Assembly (NCBI GenBank): GCA_002371315.1
Contig: DFHL01000114.1
Coordinates: 1 to 19,981 of the forward strand
Length of the DNA stretch: 19,981 bases
Source of the DNA: Bacteroidales bacterium UBA3724
Lineage (GTDB): Bacteria; Bacteroidota; Bacteroidia; Bacteroidales; P3
Direction: 5' to 3'
The notes below the pieces were generated by a model, which saw only the letters and a program-made list of their open reading frames with translations, was not told where the DNA came from and made no database searches. Every line of letters starts with the position of its first letter. Position 1 is the first letter of the stretch. A program made the translations under genes and the position numbers. Shown one piece after another: positions 1 through 7,425 of the stretch.

Positions 1-800
1 TGATTGGCTACCGCTGGCGCGGACGGATGTGCGTGCGCACTATGCCGTCGCACTATCGCGACGCGCGCACCCCCGAGCAGCTGCAGCAACGCGCTCTTTT
101 CAAGGCCGTTGTGCGGTTTGCTGCGCGTGCACGGCAGGTGCTGAAAAAAGGTATGAACGCCGTCAGCCTCGACGCGCAGATGACTGAAAGCAACTACTTT
201 ATGCGCGTCAACAAGCGCTGCTTCGCGCTTGCGGACGGTACGCAGGACGAGTTGCAGGTTGATTATGAGAACATTCTGCTGGCCGACGGGCCAGTGGCAC
301 CCGTGGCCTTCTACGAGCCGCAGATGCTGGACGAGACCACGCTAAACGTTGATTTCGAGAAGAATCCGCTGCGCCGTGCCGTGAAATGGGAGGACTTTGT
401 CTACCTTGTGGCCTATTGTCCCGAATTGGGCGATTTCGACATCTCCGCGCCGGTCTACCGTCGCAGCAACCGACTGACAATGAGCCTCAACCCCTACTGG
501 GTCGGCCGCGAGGTACACCTGTGGGGCTTCGTCGTCGACGGCAAGGGACGTGCCTCGCAGAGCCAATACCTTGGCGGCGGCATATTGGACGCGAGCCAGT
601 GGGAAACGGCTGATATGCAGCCTGATGAGCAGCTGGATTTGCAAGCGGATATGCCGATAGCAGAACTGCCGTCCACAGTCCGTGGACGGCAGTCTGGTTT
701 GGCTGGAAGCGTTGCCGGTTCCGATGTTGTCGGCAAGAGGGGTTTGGTCTGTTTCTCAGACGATTATTCGGCGGAATCTTCGCCGGCCGGATTCTCGTAA
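1..800 (+). CDS. DUF6266-like protein, 5' end outside the window
   Basis: The reading frame is open from base 3 with no start inside the window, so the N-terminus is missing; an internal ATG at 27 falls within the conserved region and is unlikely to be the true start. The beginning (GYRWRGRMCVRTMPSHYRD, then a run of L/Q/R-rich residues ending QQRALF) and the middle (NYFMRVNKRCFAL, SDG/ADGPVAP-like turn, VDFEKNPLRR, a C-terminal SQYLGGG) fit, from memory, the DUF6266 family, which is common in Bacteroidales and has no known function. No signal peptide can be judged. The last roughly 65 residues after SQYLGGG look unlike the domain, are low in order and acid-rich, and are encoded across a perfect DNA hairpin (665-693). 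The gene ends tail to tail with the next one, overlapping by 37 bp. The family call is moderately sure; the role is unknown. Confidence 0.7.
   Translation, partial: IGYRWRGRMCVRTMPSHYRDARTPEQLQQRALFKAVVRFAARARQVLKKGMNAVSLDAQMTESNYFMRVNKRCFALADGTQDELQVDYENILLADGPVAPVAFYEPQMLDETTLNVDFEKNPLRRAVKWEDFVYLVAYCPELGDFDISAPVYRRSNRLTMSLNPYWVGREVHLWGFVVDGKGRASQSQYLGGGILDASQWETADMQPDEQLDLQADMPIAELPSTVRGRQSGLAGSVAGSDVVGKRGLVCFSDDYSAESSPAGFS
665..693. repeat. Perfect 12-bp inverted repeat inside a coding tail
   Basis: The arms ACTGCCGTCCAC (665-676) and GTGGACGGCAGT (682-693) are exact reverse complements around a 5-nt AGTCC spacer. There is no T-tract directly after it, only CTGGTTTGG, so it is not a textbook terminator. 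It lies in the extra C-terminal stretch of the DUF6266-like gene and is translated through. Confidence 0.85.
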
Positions 801-1297
801 TTGCTGTTGTCGCCCGTATTGTCGTCGGACGTCGGCGTTTCGCCGCCTCGCGAAAAGACACCGAGGTTGCGGAGCGCTAAATAATAGTATATTACGAAGA
901 GCAGGGTGAACATTATGTCGCCCAGCGGCACGCGTTCGCGCCCCAGGAAGAGCAGCGTGACGAGCAGGATGAGCAGTTGCGCCAGGGTGTAGAGGTGGAA
1001 GCCGCTTTTGCGCAGGTTCCACATCAGTATCACGCCCGTCAGCGACATCGCATAGAGCAAGGCCGTGCAGAGGAAGAAGGAGCGCGGCGTTTCGAGGAAC
1101 TGTTCGACCAGTACGGTCATTTCGGACGGAAAAGGCATAGAACCAGACTGATATGCCGCCTTGAGGGTGGGTAGCGTCAGGCCGGTCATCAGGTAGCCAA
1201 AGAGGCTGAATCCTGAGCCAATGATACTGAGAACGAGTATTATGCGCAGGTTGCGACGGCGTGCTTCGAAAAACTGTTGTTCAAGGTTGTTGTCCAC
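764..1297 (-). CDS. Four-helix integral membrane protein, unknown function
   Basis: I do not recognise a named family. The protein would be 177 aa starting from a GTG at 1297, 40 bp after the pyrF stop. The frame stays open further upstream, but that part lies over pyrF in another frame and is low-complexity, so it is not used. Four hydrophobic segments are visible at about residues 18-40, 73-93, 102-119 and 126-144, with basic residues before the first (EARRRNLR) and between the second and third (NLRKSGF), suggesting both ends face the cytoplasm. The C-terminal 30 residues are polar, acidic and likely disordered. It is probably co-transcribed with pyrF. No ATG occurs between the pyrF stop and the first helix, so the start is uncertain; an ATT at 1309 is a less likely choice. 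Confidence 0.65.
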   Translation of the reverse strand: MDNNLEQQFFEARRRNLRIILVLSIIGSGFSLFGYLMTGLTLPTLKAAYQSGSMPFPSEMTVLVEQFLETPRSFFLCTALLYAMSLTGVILMWNLRKSGFHLYTLAQLLILLVTLLFLGRERVPLGDIMFTLLFVIYYYLALRNLGVFSRGGETPTSDDNTGDNSNYENPAGEDSAE

Positions 1298-1337
1298 GGC
1301 AGGGAGAATGTGGTTAAGTTGCTGTTTCCAAGAGTAG

Positions 1338-2174
1338 TTAGAATATGCGCTGCAGTTCGTTGGCCATCTGCTGCTGCAGTTTGGCGGCCTCTTCGGCGGC
1401 ACGCTGTGCAAAGTCGGTGCCGTTGGAAGCGTAGATGATGCCGCGTGATGAGTTGACGAGCAGGCCACAGTCGCTGTTGAGGCCGTAGCGGCACACTTCG
1501 CTGAGGCTTCCACCCTGGGCTCCGATGCCGGGGACGAGCAGGAAACTGTCTGGGACTATGTTTCTTATGGTGCTGAGCATATCGGCTTTGGTGGCTCCGA
1601 CGACGTACATCATATTGTCGGGTGTGCCCCATTGCTGCGAGGCGAGCAGCACTTTCTCGAAGAGGTGACGGTCCTCGCCTTCGGCCTTGATGTATTGGAA
1701 GTCGAAGGCACCCTTGTTGGATGTAAGTGCCAGAAGGATAACCCATTTGCCGTCGTAGACGGTGAACGGCGTTACGGAATCCTCGCCCATATAGGGAGCG
1801 ATAGTCATCGAGTCGAAGTTGAAGTCGCCTTCGGGGTCGAGGAATGCTTTGGCATACTGCTGCGAGGTGTTGCCGATGTCGCCGCGCTTGGCGTCGGCGA
1901 TGGTAAATGCTTTGTCGTCAAGGCTGTGGAGGTAGTCCATAGTCTTTTTGAGCTGGATGAGACCTTTGATGCCGGCGGCTTCGTAGAAGGCCAGGTTGGG
2001 TTTGTAGGCCACGGCGTAGGGTAGTGTGGCGTCGATGATGGCCTTGTTGAAGAGGAATATGCCATCTTCTTCGTTCTGAAGGTGCTGGGGCATTTTGCGG
2101 ATGTCGGTATCAAGTCCTACGCAGAGGAATGACTGTTTGCGACGTATGTTTTCGATAAGTTCTTGACGTGTCAT
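1338..2174 (-). CDS. pyrF: Orotidine 5'-phosphate decarboxylase
   Basis: PyrF removes CO2 from OMP to make UMP, the last step of de novo pyrimidine synthesis, in the cytosol. The 278-aa protein has the longer, subfamily-2 form known from Bacteroidota and actinobacteria. Visible hallmarks are VGLDTD (19-24), the substrate lysine region AYKPN (K58), the catalytic DAKRGD block (D94, K96, D99), the phosphate-binding loop PGIGAQGG (215-222) and NSSRGI near the end (R244). The ATG at 2174 is chosen because everything upstream in this frame is repetitive non-coding DNA that reads as a low-complexity Asn/His/Thr string. It follows the ABC ATPase gene by 86 bp and precedes the membrane-protein gene by 40 bp. 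The link to cell-wall genes is positional only. Confidence 0.96.
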   Translation of the reverse strand: MTRQELIENIRRKQSFLCVGLDTDIRKMPQHLQNEEDGIFLFNKAIIDATLPYAVAYKPNLAFYEAAGIKGLIQLKKTMDYLHSLDDKAFTIADAKRGDIGNTSQQYAKAFLDPEGDFNFDSMTIAPYMGEDSVTPFTVYDGKWVILLALTSNKGAFDFQYIKAEGEDRHLFEKVLLASQQWGTPDNMMYVVGATKADMLSTIRNIVPDSFLLVPGIGAQGGSLSEVCRYGLNSDCGLLVNSSRGIIYASNGTDFAQRAAEEAAKLQQQMANELQRIF

Positions 2175-2180
2175 ATTGTT

Positions 2181-2250
2181 GTGAATTGTGATCGGTGAAT
2201 TGTGATTAGTGAATCGTGAATTGTGATTGGTGAATAGTGGATTGTATTTG
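2181..2250. repeat. Ten-copy heptamer repeat (GTGAATN/GTGATTN)
   Basis: On the + strand the DNA can be cut into consecutive 7-mers: GTGAATT, GTGATCG, GTGAATT, GTGATTA, GTGAATC, GTGAATT, GTGATTG, GTGAATA, GTGGATT, GTATTTG. All start with GT and eight of ten keep GTGA. The array fills most of the 86-bp gap between the ABC ATPase stop and the pyrF start, and on the coding strand lies in the leader of pyrF. Confidence 0.85.
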
Positions 2251-2260
2251 GTATTTGGAA

Positions 2261-2965
2261 TCAGTCTTTTGTGAGTTTGTGGAATGTCTGTTCGAGGCTG
2301 TCGTGGCCCAGAGCCTTGAGCTGCTCGATGCTGCTGTCGGCGACGATGCGTCCGTGGTTGATGATGACGGCGCGGCTGCACATTGCCTCGACTTCCTGCA
2401 TTATGTGGGTGGAGAGGAGCACTATTTTGCTTTTGCCGGCGTTGCGTATCACTTTTCGTATCTCTTCCAACTGGTTGGGGTCGAGGCCTGTGGTGGGCTC
2501 GTCGAGGATGAGCACCTGCGGGTCGTGGATGAGGGCCTGCGCCAGTCCCACGCGTTGGCGGTAGCCTTTGGAGAGGGCGCTGATTTTTTTGCCCAATTCG
2601 GGGCTGAGGCCTGTGAGCTGGATTATTTCGTCGACGCGCTGACGGCTGTTTTTGACCTTGTGAATGTCGGCGATGAAGCGCAGGAACTCAGGGATATACA
2701 TCTCGGTGTAGAGCGGGTTGTGCTCTGGCAGGTAGCCTATGCAGGCGCATACCTGCTGCGGCTGGTCGAAGATGCTGTAGCCGCAGACTTTGACTTCGCC
2801 TTCCGAAGGGGGGATGAAGCAGGTGATGATTTTCATCAGTGTGGACTTGCCTGCGCCGTTGGGGCCGAGGAGTCCGACGATTTCGCCGGGTTCGACTTTG
2901 AAGCTTACGCCGTCGAGGGCCCGCTGCGAACCGTAGAGTTTGGTTATATTGTTTACTTCTAACAC
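2261..2965 (-). CDS. GldA-like ABC transporter ATP-binding protein
   Basis: A 234-aa single ABC ATPase domain. Walker A is GPNGAGKS (34-41), the signature loop is LSKGY (131-135, in place of LSGGQ), Walker B is VLILDE (151-156), the D-loop follows at TGLD, and the switch histidine is H187 in STH. The Q-loop position reads YLPE (E81) instead of Gln. The wording resembles GldA and other ABC-2 type export ATPases (IGYLPEHNPLY, STHIMQEVEA), and hydrolysis of ATP to drive an export permease is expected. The GTG start at 2965 gives the usual MLEVNNITK opening, 25 bp after the amidase stop; the frame upstream overlaps the amidase gene and is not protein-like. It ends straight after the core domain, shorter than full GldA (near 300 aa as I recall). 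No permease gene lies nearby, so its substrate and partner are unknown. Confidence 0.9.
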   Translation of the reverse strand: MLEVNNITKLYGSQRALDGVSFKVEPGEIVGLLGPNGAGKSTLMKIITCFIPPSEGEVKVCGYSIFDQPQQVCACIGYLPEHNPLYTEMYIPEFLRFIADIHKVKNSRQRVDEIIQLTGLSPELGKKISALSKGYRQRVGLAQALIHDPQVLILDEPTTGLDPNQLEEIRKVIRNAGKSKIVLLSTHIMQEVEAMCSRAVIINHGRIVADSSIEQLKALGHDSLEQTFHKLTKD

Positions 2966-2990
2966 GTTGGGGTCTGAGGTTTGTTTCTGA

Positions 2991-4313
2991 TTATTCTTCC
3001 TGCAGTTCGCGCGCTTCCTGCAGGCTGATGCGTTTGCCGTTGTAGAAGGCGATGATGAAGGCGTCTTTGAAGCCTTTCTTGCGTATTTCGCTCTGTATGC
3101 TCTTGGCGCGTGCGATGGTTGTTTCGTTGCCCATCGTGTAGCGGTAGATGCCGTCCTGCTGGTAGACATTGTATCCGGTGACATCCTTGAATTCCTTGGC
3201 GCCTTCCTTGAGTTCTTTCTCGCTGGTGAGGAACTGCACGCGATAGGTCACGCCCTCGACGGATATTTCGTCTTTGCGGACAACGGTTTGGATTTCAGGT
3301 TCCTCTTGGCGATAGGGCTCGATGGACGGGGGAGTGTTCTTTTCGGGCATCTCGACGTTGGCTTTCGGAGCCTCTTCGCCCTGCGACTGGAGGATGGTTG
3401 TGGCGAGGGCGTCGTCCTGCTGTATCTGGGCCTGCAGGGTGCTGTCGGCAGCTGCATCGCCTTGCGGCACAGGCTTTTTGCCCTTGTTCTTGCCGTATCC
3501 GGGCAGGTCTATCTCCATCTTTTTGGGTTTGACAGAGGACTCTTCGTGTGCTTTGTAGTTGGCGAAGGCGTTGAGGAGACAGACGGCGATGGTGGCCTGT
3601 CCTTCGTCGGACATCATATAGGCCTCTTCGGTGGGGTTGCTGATGAATCCCACTTCGGTCAGGACGGCAGGCATAGCGGTTTTGTAGAGGACGAAGAACT
3701 CGGCCTGCTTGACGCCTCGGTTGGTTGTCTTGATGGCGCTTTTATACTGGTCCTGAGTGAATTGTGCAAAGTTAAGGCTTTTGTCGATGTAGGCGTTCTG
3801 GTACATAGCGAACATCACGTAGCTTTCGGGCGAATTGGGGTCGAAGCCTTTGTAGGCGCTGTTGTCCTTGTATCCCTCTTCGAGGAGAATATCGGCATTT
3901 TCCTTTTTGGCCACCTCCATATTGGCGCGGCTGCGCGAAAGTCCCATCACGTAGGTTTCCATACCTACAGGCACCGAGGTGGGGTGCGAGTTGATGTGGA
4001 TGGAGACGAAGAGGTCGGCTTTTGCGCGGTTGGCGATGTTGGCGCGCTCGGCAAGCGTGACGTCGACGTCGGTGGTGCGGGTATAGATGACTTTGACATC
4101 GGGGTAGTTGTCCTCGACCAGTTTGCCGAATTTTTTGGCGATGGAGAGAGTGAGCTCTTTTTCCTGGCAGTGTTTGCCCAAGGCGCCGGGTTTGTCGCCG
4201 CCGTGACCGGGGTCAATGACGAGAGTTTTGACTTTTCCGGGCTCTCTTTTTTGGGAAAAAGCAACTCCCGAAACGAGGAACAACGCGATGAAAAATACAA
4301 ATAAACGTTTCAT
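2991..4313 (-). CDS. N-acetylmuramoyl-L-alanine amidase with SPOR-like C-domain
   Basis: A 440-aa exported enzyme expected to cut the amide bond between MurNAc and the stem peptide, acting in cell separation or wall turnover. A signal peptide spans about residues 1-20 (cleavage before QKREP). The Amidase_3 domain covers about 28-255, with zinc ligands H37 (DPGHGG), E51 and H106 (SIHINSH) and catalytic E220 (LTEVGF). A long linker (about 256-350) is rich in Pro, Glu and Gln. The last 85 residues (about 354-426) look like a SPOR domain, which binds glycan strands stripped of peptide; they begin TYRVQFLTS. The ATG at 4313 is supported by the signal peptide. It is divergent from lptD and heads a leftward run with the ABC ATPase 25 bp behind. 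It is AmiC-like in catalysis, but I avoid a symbol. Confidence 0.95.
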   Translation of the reverse strand: MKRLFVFFIALFLVSGVAFSQKREPGKVKTLVIDPGHGGDKPGALGKHCQEKELTLSIAKKFGKLVEDNYPDVKVIYTRTTDVDVTLAERANIANRAKADLFVSIHINSHPTSVPVGMETYVMGLSRSRANMEVAKKENADILLEEGYKDNSAYKGFDPNSPESYVMFAMYQNAYIDKSLNFAQFTQDQYKSAIKTTNRGVKQAEFFVLYKTAMPAVLTEVGFISNPTEEAYMMSDEGQATIAVCLLNAFANYKAHEESSVKPKKMEIDLPGYGKNKGKKPVPQGDAAADSTLQAQIQQDDALATTILQSQGEEAPKANVEMPEKNTPPSIEPYRQEEPEIQTVVRKDEISVEGVTYRVQFLTSEKELKEGAKEFKDVTGYNVYQQDGIYRYTMGNETTIARAKSIQSEIRKKGFKDAFIIAFYNGKRISLQEARELQEE

Positions 4314-4358
4314 TTACAAGTATATATTTTTTGTTTTTATGGATTGCACAAATTGTGT

Positions 4359-4366
4359 TATCTTTG
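4359..4366 (+). promoter_or_regulatory. -7 box of the lptD promoter
   Basis: TATCTTTG matches the Bacteroidota TAnnTTTG element, and it sits 36 bp before the lptD start, which would give a leader of about 30 nt. A TTTG at 4330-4333 could be the -33 box, but its 25-bp spacing is longer than usual. The box is one arm of the inverted repeat at 4359-4387. Confidence 0.65.
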
Positions 4367-4379
4367 CACTTTGAAAATG

Positions 4380-4387
4380 CAAAGATA
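4380..4387 (-). promoter_or_regulatory. -7 box of the amidase promoter
   Basis: Read on the minus strand this is TATCTTTG, identical to the lptD box and again TAnnTTTG. It would start transcription near 4372, about 60 nt before the amidase ATG at 4313. No convincing -33 box is visible. It forms the second arm of a perfect 10-bp inverted repeat with the lptD box. Confidence 0.55.
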
Positions 4388-4402
4388 CTAATTTTTTAGA
4401 TA

Positions 4403-7015
4403 TTGAGTATCAGAAAATCATATAATTTTCAACAATGGCTTCTGCTGCTGTTTTTTGTCGCTGTGGGAGTTGGGTCGGCATACGCCCAAAATCCTGCGGT
4501 TGCAGAGGGGCAAAAGACTGATTCCGTTGCTATTAAGAAGGACTCGTCGAGCGGTGGATATTTGATGCCGCTGTCGAAGGACGCCGTCAAGGAAATTGTG
4601 GCTTACAAAGCGGTGGACTCGGTGGCTATCGACCTGGACACGAAGCAGGCTTTCCTGTATCGCGAAGGGGAATTGAACTTCGAGGATATGAACCTGAAGG
4701 CTGACGCTGTGGAGATTGACTTCAACCGTCAGCGGCTGCACGCCAGCGGCACTGTGGACAGCGCGGGGAAATATACGGGCCGTCCCCTGTTCAAGCAGGG
4801 CGATATGGAATACAACGCCGACACGATGACGTATAACTACAAGACCGGCAAGGGCTTGATACACGGCGTCATAACGCAAGAGGGCGACGGATACCTGCAC
4901 GGCGACAAAATCAAGAAGGTCAACGACTCGGTGATGTACCTGAGCAGTGGGCAGTACACGACGTGCAACTATGCCCATCCGCATTTTGCCATCAATTTCA
5001 CTGAGTCCAAGCTTATTACCAACGACAAGATTCTTACCGGTCCTGCCTATGTGAGCATTGAGGACGTGCCGACGCCGCTGGCGCTGCCGTTTGCATTCTT
5101 CCCGCTGGCCCACGACCGGGCGTCGGGATTGCTGCTGCCGTCGTATGGATGGATGAATGGCCGCGGATACTACCTGAAAGACGGCGGATGGTATTTTGCT
5201 ATCAACGACTATATCGACCTTGCGCTGATAGGGGAGATATACACCAATTTGAGCTGGGCTGCGGAGGCCCGGTCGAACTACTACCGCCGATACAAGTACA
5301 AGGGCAATTTCGATATCCGCTACGGCGTTACCAAGACCGGCATCAGGGGCGACACCACCACGTACAACAAGTATGGCGACTTTAAGGTGACGTGGCGACA
5401 CGACCAGGACGCCAAGGCCAATCCCAACAGCAGGTTTTCGGCCAATGTGAACCTCATCAGCCGTAACTATAACCGCAACACTACCAATTCGTCGGACTAT
5501 TTCAACAGCACAACGACATCGAGTGTGAGCTACACCACGAGCATAGGGTCGTGGTTCAACCTGGCGCTGTCGGCACGCGAGTCGTACAACATCCAAACGG
5601 GCTTGATGAACATACAGTTGCCTTCGCTGTCGTTGAGCAGCAACACGTTCTATCCGTTCCGCCGCAGGGTTCCTTCGGGTGCCTACCGCTGGTATGAGAA
5701 CATATCGATGTCGTATGTGCTTGAGGGCTCGAACAACCTGAATGCGCAGGATACCAATATATTGAAGAAGAGTATTCTGAACCAGATGCAATACGGCATC
5801 AGCCACCGTTTGCCGATACAGAGCACGCTGAAGGTGCTGAGGTATTTCAACTGGACCAATTCGTTGACGTATAACGAGCGCTGGCACTGGTCGACAATAG
5901 ACAAGTCGATCGACTCGACGGGAGCGTTGCGGATTGACACAGTGCGCGGGTTCAGGGCCAACAGAGATGCGTCGTTCAATTCTTCGCTGTCGACGCGCAT
6001 CTACGGTATGTTCAACTTCAAGTACGGTCCGCTGAAGGCCCTGCGACACGTTGTCAATCCGAGTCTGTCGTTCAATTTCAGGCCCGATTTTGGCAGTGAA
6101 CGTTTTGGCTACTGGAAGTCGTATACCGACACGACGGGCTATGTGCATCGCTATTCCATCTTTGAGCAGAGCCTGTACGGCGGTCCGGCCGACGGGCGCT
6201 CGGGCCAGATTGGCTTGTCGGTGAGCAACAACCTGGAAGCGAAGATAAAACCACTTCGCGATACCAGTGACGAGCTGAAGAAAGTGATGCTGATAGAGAA
6301 CCTGTCGCTGTCGATGAACTATGACTTGGCGCGCGATTCGCTGAACTGGTCGAACCTTAACGTGTCGGGTCGTACAACGCTGTTCAAAATGCTGGTGCTG
6401 AACTATTCGGGGTCGTTTTCGCCATACGAGATAGACTCGCTGGGCAACAAGCACAACCGGTTTTTGTGGGACACACAGAAGAAACTGTTTAAACTGAACC
6501 AGTCGACGTGGAGCACACAGCTGTCGTGGAGTCTGAACAACAACACCTTCAAGAAAGAGGCTCCCAAAGGGGAGGGGAGGATGGTGGCACCGATAATGCA
6601 GACCCCATACGACTACAGTCCGGCGCTGATGATGGGTACATACGCCGACTTTTCGGTGCCGTGGAATGTGTCGCTGCACTATACGATGAGCTATGTCAGC
6701 GCATACGATGCGGCGCGGTTCAACATCAATAGGAACTTGACCCACTCGGTTTCGATTTCGGGCAATTTCTCATTGACTGAGAACTGGAAATTCAACATTT
6801 CGACGGGCTATGATTTCACAAACAAGGGAATGTCGTATACAAGCATAGACATATACCGCGACCTTCACTGTTGGGAGATGCGTTTCAACTGGGTGCCGTT
6901 CGGATACTACAAGAGCTGGAATTTTGTCATCAATATCAAGGCCAGCTCGCTGCACGATGTCAAATACGAAAAACGGGAGAATTATCAATCGAACCAGGGC
7001 TACTATGTGTATTAG
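4403..7015 (+). CDS. lptD: LPS-assembly outer-membrane protein LptD
   Basis: LptD is the outer-membrane barrel that places lipopolysaccharide on the cell surface. This 870-aa protein has a signal peptide (about 1-28, hydrophobic LLLLFFVAVGVG, cleavage before QNP), an OstA-like jellyroll at about 70-215, and then the junction block PTPLALPFAFFP...SGLLLPSYG (222-248) that opens the barrel in this family, followed by alternating beta strands to an aromatic C-terminus (YYVY). The size fits Bacteroidota LptD. No ATG is available: an in-frame TAG lies at 4397-4399, and the first usable codon is TTG at 4403 (ATA at 4400 is less likely). I see only two cysteines, C188 in the N-domain and C823 near the end. 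MerR follows 25 bp later, so the two are probably co-transcribed. Confidence 0.94.
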   Translation: MSIRKSYNFQQWLLLLFFVAVGVGSAYAQNPAVAEGQKTDSVAIKKDSSSGGYLMPLSKDAVKEIVAYKAVDSVAIDLDTKQAFLYREGELNFEDMNLKADAVEIDFNRQRLHASGTVDSAGKYTGRPLFKQGDMEYNADTMTYNYKTGKGLIHGVITQEGDGYLHGDKIKKVNDSVMYLSSGQYTTCNYAHPHFAINFTESKLITNDKILTGPAYVSIEDVPTPLALPFAFFPLAHDRASGLLLPSYGWMNGRGYYLKDGGWYFAINDYIDLALIGEIYTNLSWAAEARSNYYRRYKYKGNFDIRYGVTKTGIRGDTTTYNKYGDFKVTWRHDQDAKANPNSRFSANVNLISRNYNRNTTNSSDYFNSTTTSSVSYTTSIGSWFNLALSARESYNIQTGLMNIQLPSLSLSSNTFYPFRRRVPSGAYRWYENISMSYVLEGSNNLNAQDTNILKKSILNQMQYGISHRLPIQSTLKVLRYFNWTNSLTYNERWHWSTIDKSIDSTGALRIDTVRGFRANRDASFNSSLSTRIYGMFNFKYGPLKALRHVVNPSLSFNFRPDFGSERFGYWKSYTDTTGYVHRYSIFEQSLYGGPADGRSGQIGLSVSNNLEAKIKPLRDTSDELKKVMLIENLSLSMNYDLARDSLNWSNLNVSGRTTLFKMLVLNYSGSFSPYEIDSLGNKHNRFLWDTQKKLFKLNQSTWSTQLSWSLNNNTFKKEAPKGEGRMVAPIMQTPYDYSPALMMGTYADFSVPWNVSLHYTMSYVSAYDAARFNINRNLTHSVSISGNFSLTENWKFNISTGYDFTNKGMSYTSIDIYRDLHCWEMRFNWVPFGYYKSWNFVINIKASSLHDVKYEKRENYQSNQGYYVY

Positions 7016-7018
7016 TCC

Positions 7019-7025
7019 AAGGAGG
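7019..7025 (+). promoter_or_regulatory. Shine-Dalgarno-like AAGGAGG before the MerR gene
   Basis: AAGGAGG ends 15 nt before the ATG at 7041. It is the clearest Shine-Dalgarno match in the window; other starts here lack one, as is usual in Bacteroidota. The spacing is longer than the usual 5-9 nt, so its use is uncertain. Confidence 0.4.
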
Positions 7026-7040
7026 AAAACATAAATTAAA

Positions 7041-7355
7041 ATGGAAACGAAATTGTATTACAGCATCGGCGAGGTGGCCGAAATGTTGGGGGTCAACACC
7101 TCGATGCTGCGCTTCTGGGAAAGCGAGTTCAAAGAAATCAGACCGTCGAAAAACAAACGAGGTACGCGCAGCTATACCCAGCAGGACATCGACCTGCTGC
7201 GTCGCATCCACTATCTGACCAAGGAGTGCGGCCTGACATTGGAGGGTGTGCGACAGCAGCTCAAGAATGACAAAGCGCCGGACAAAAATATGCAGGTGGT
7301 GGATACATTGAAGGAAATAAAAAATTTTTTGGTTCAGATGAAACAAAATCTATAA
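7041..7355 (+). CDS. Small MerR-family transcriptional regulator
   Basis: A 104-aa protein with a complete MerR-type winged helix-turn-helix: YYSIGEVAEMLGVNTSMLRFW (about 6-26) is the DNA-reading part, and RPSKNKRGTRSYTQQDI (34-50) is the wing and start of the second helical pair. Residues 51-75 continue with LLRRIHYLTKECGLTLEGVR. After that only a short, partly helical tail (about 80-104) remains, likely the dimer coiled coil, so there is no ligand-binding domain and no metal-binding cysteine cluster (the single Cys is C63). It lies 25 bp after lptD with no promoter seen between. Small MerR-like proteins of this type are widespread in Bacteroidota; the target is unknown. Control of lptD or of the envelope genes downstream is only a guess from position. 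Confidence 0.88.
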   Translation: METKLYYSIGEVAEMLGVNTSMLRFWESEFKEIRPSKNKRGTRSYTQQDIDLLRRIHYLTKECGLTLEGVRQQLKNDKAPDKNMQVVDTLKEIKNFLVQMKQNL

Positions 7356-7425
7356 TACTGCGTTATTAAAAGAAAATCAACATTTTTTAAAAACAATCAT
7401 ATTTATTCATCAAAAAATTTCAATT

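Noticed and set aside
1298..1513. N-terminal extension of the membrane protein over pyrF
   Set aside because: The added residues are Ser/Ala/Thr-rich out-of-frame translation of pyrF; a GTG after the pyrF stop gives a normal membrane-protein start.
2181..2250. CRISPR array
   Set aside because: The units are 7 bp, contiguous and without spacers.
2175..2381. N-terminal extension of PyrF through the heptamer array
   Set aside because: The 69 extra residues are repeat-derived (NPLFTNHNSRFTNHN type) and partly overlap the ABC ATPase gene; family members start at MTRQEL-like positions.
3288..4304. A 338-codon frame antisense to the amidase gene
   Set aside because: The amidase has intact catalytic residues and a signal peptide; the antisense frame has no recognisable domain.
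4418..6745. A 775-codon open frame on the minus strand across lptD
   Set aside because: It is fully antisense to a clear LptD with signal peptide and family motifs; the translation is Arg/Val/His-rich without any domain, as expected from codon bias of the sense gene.
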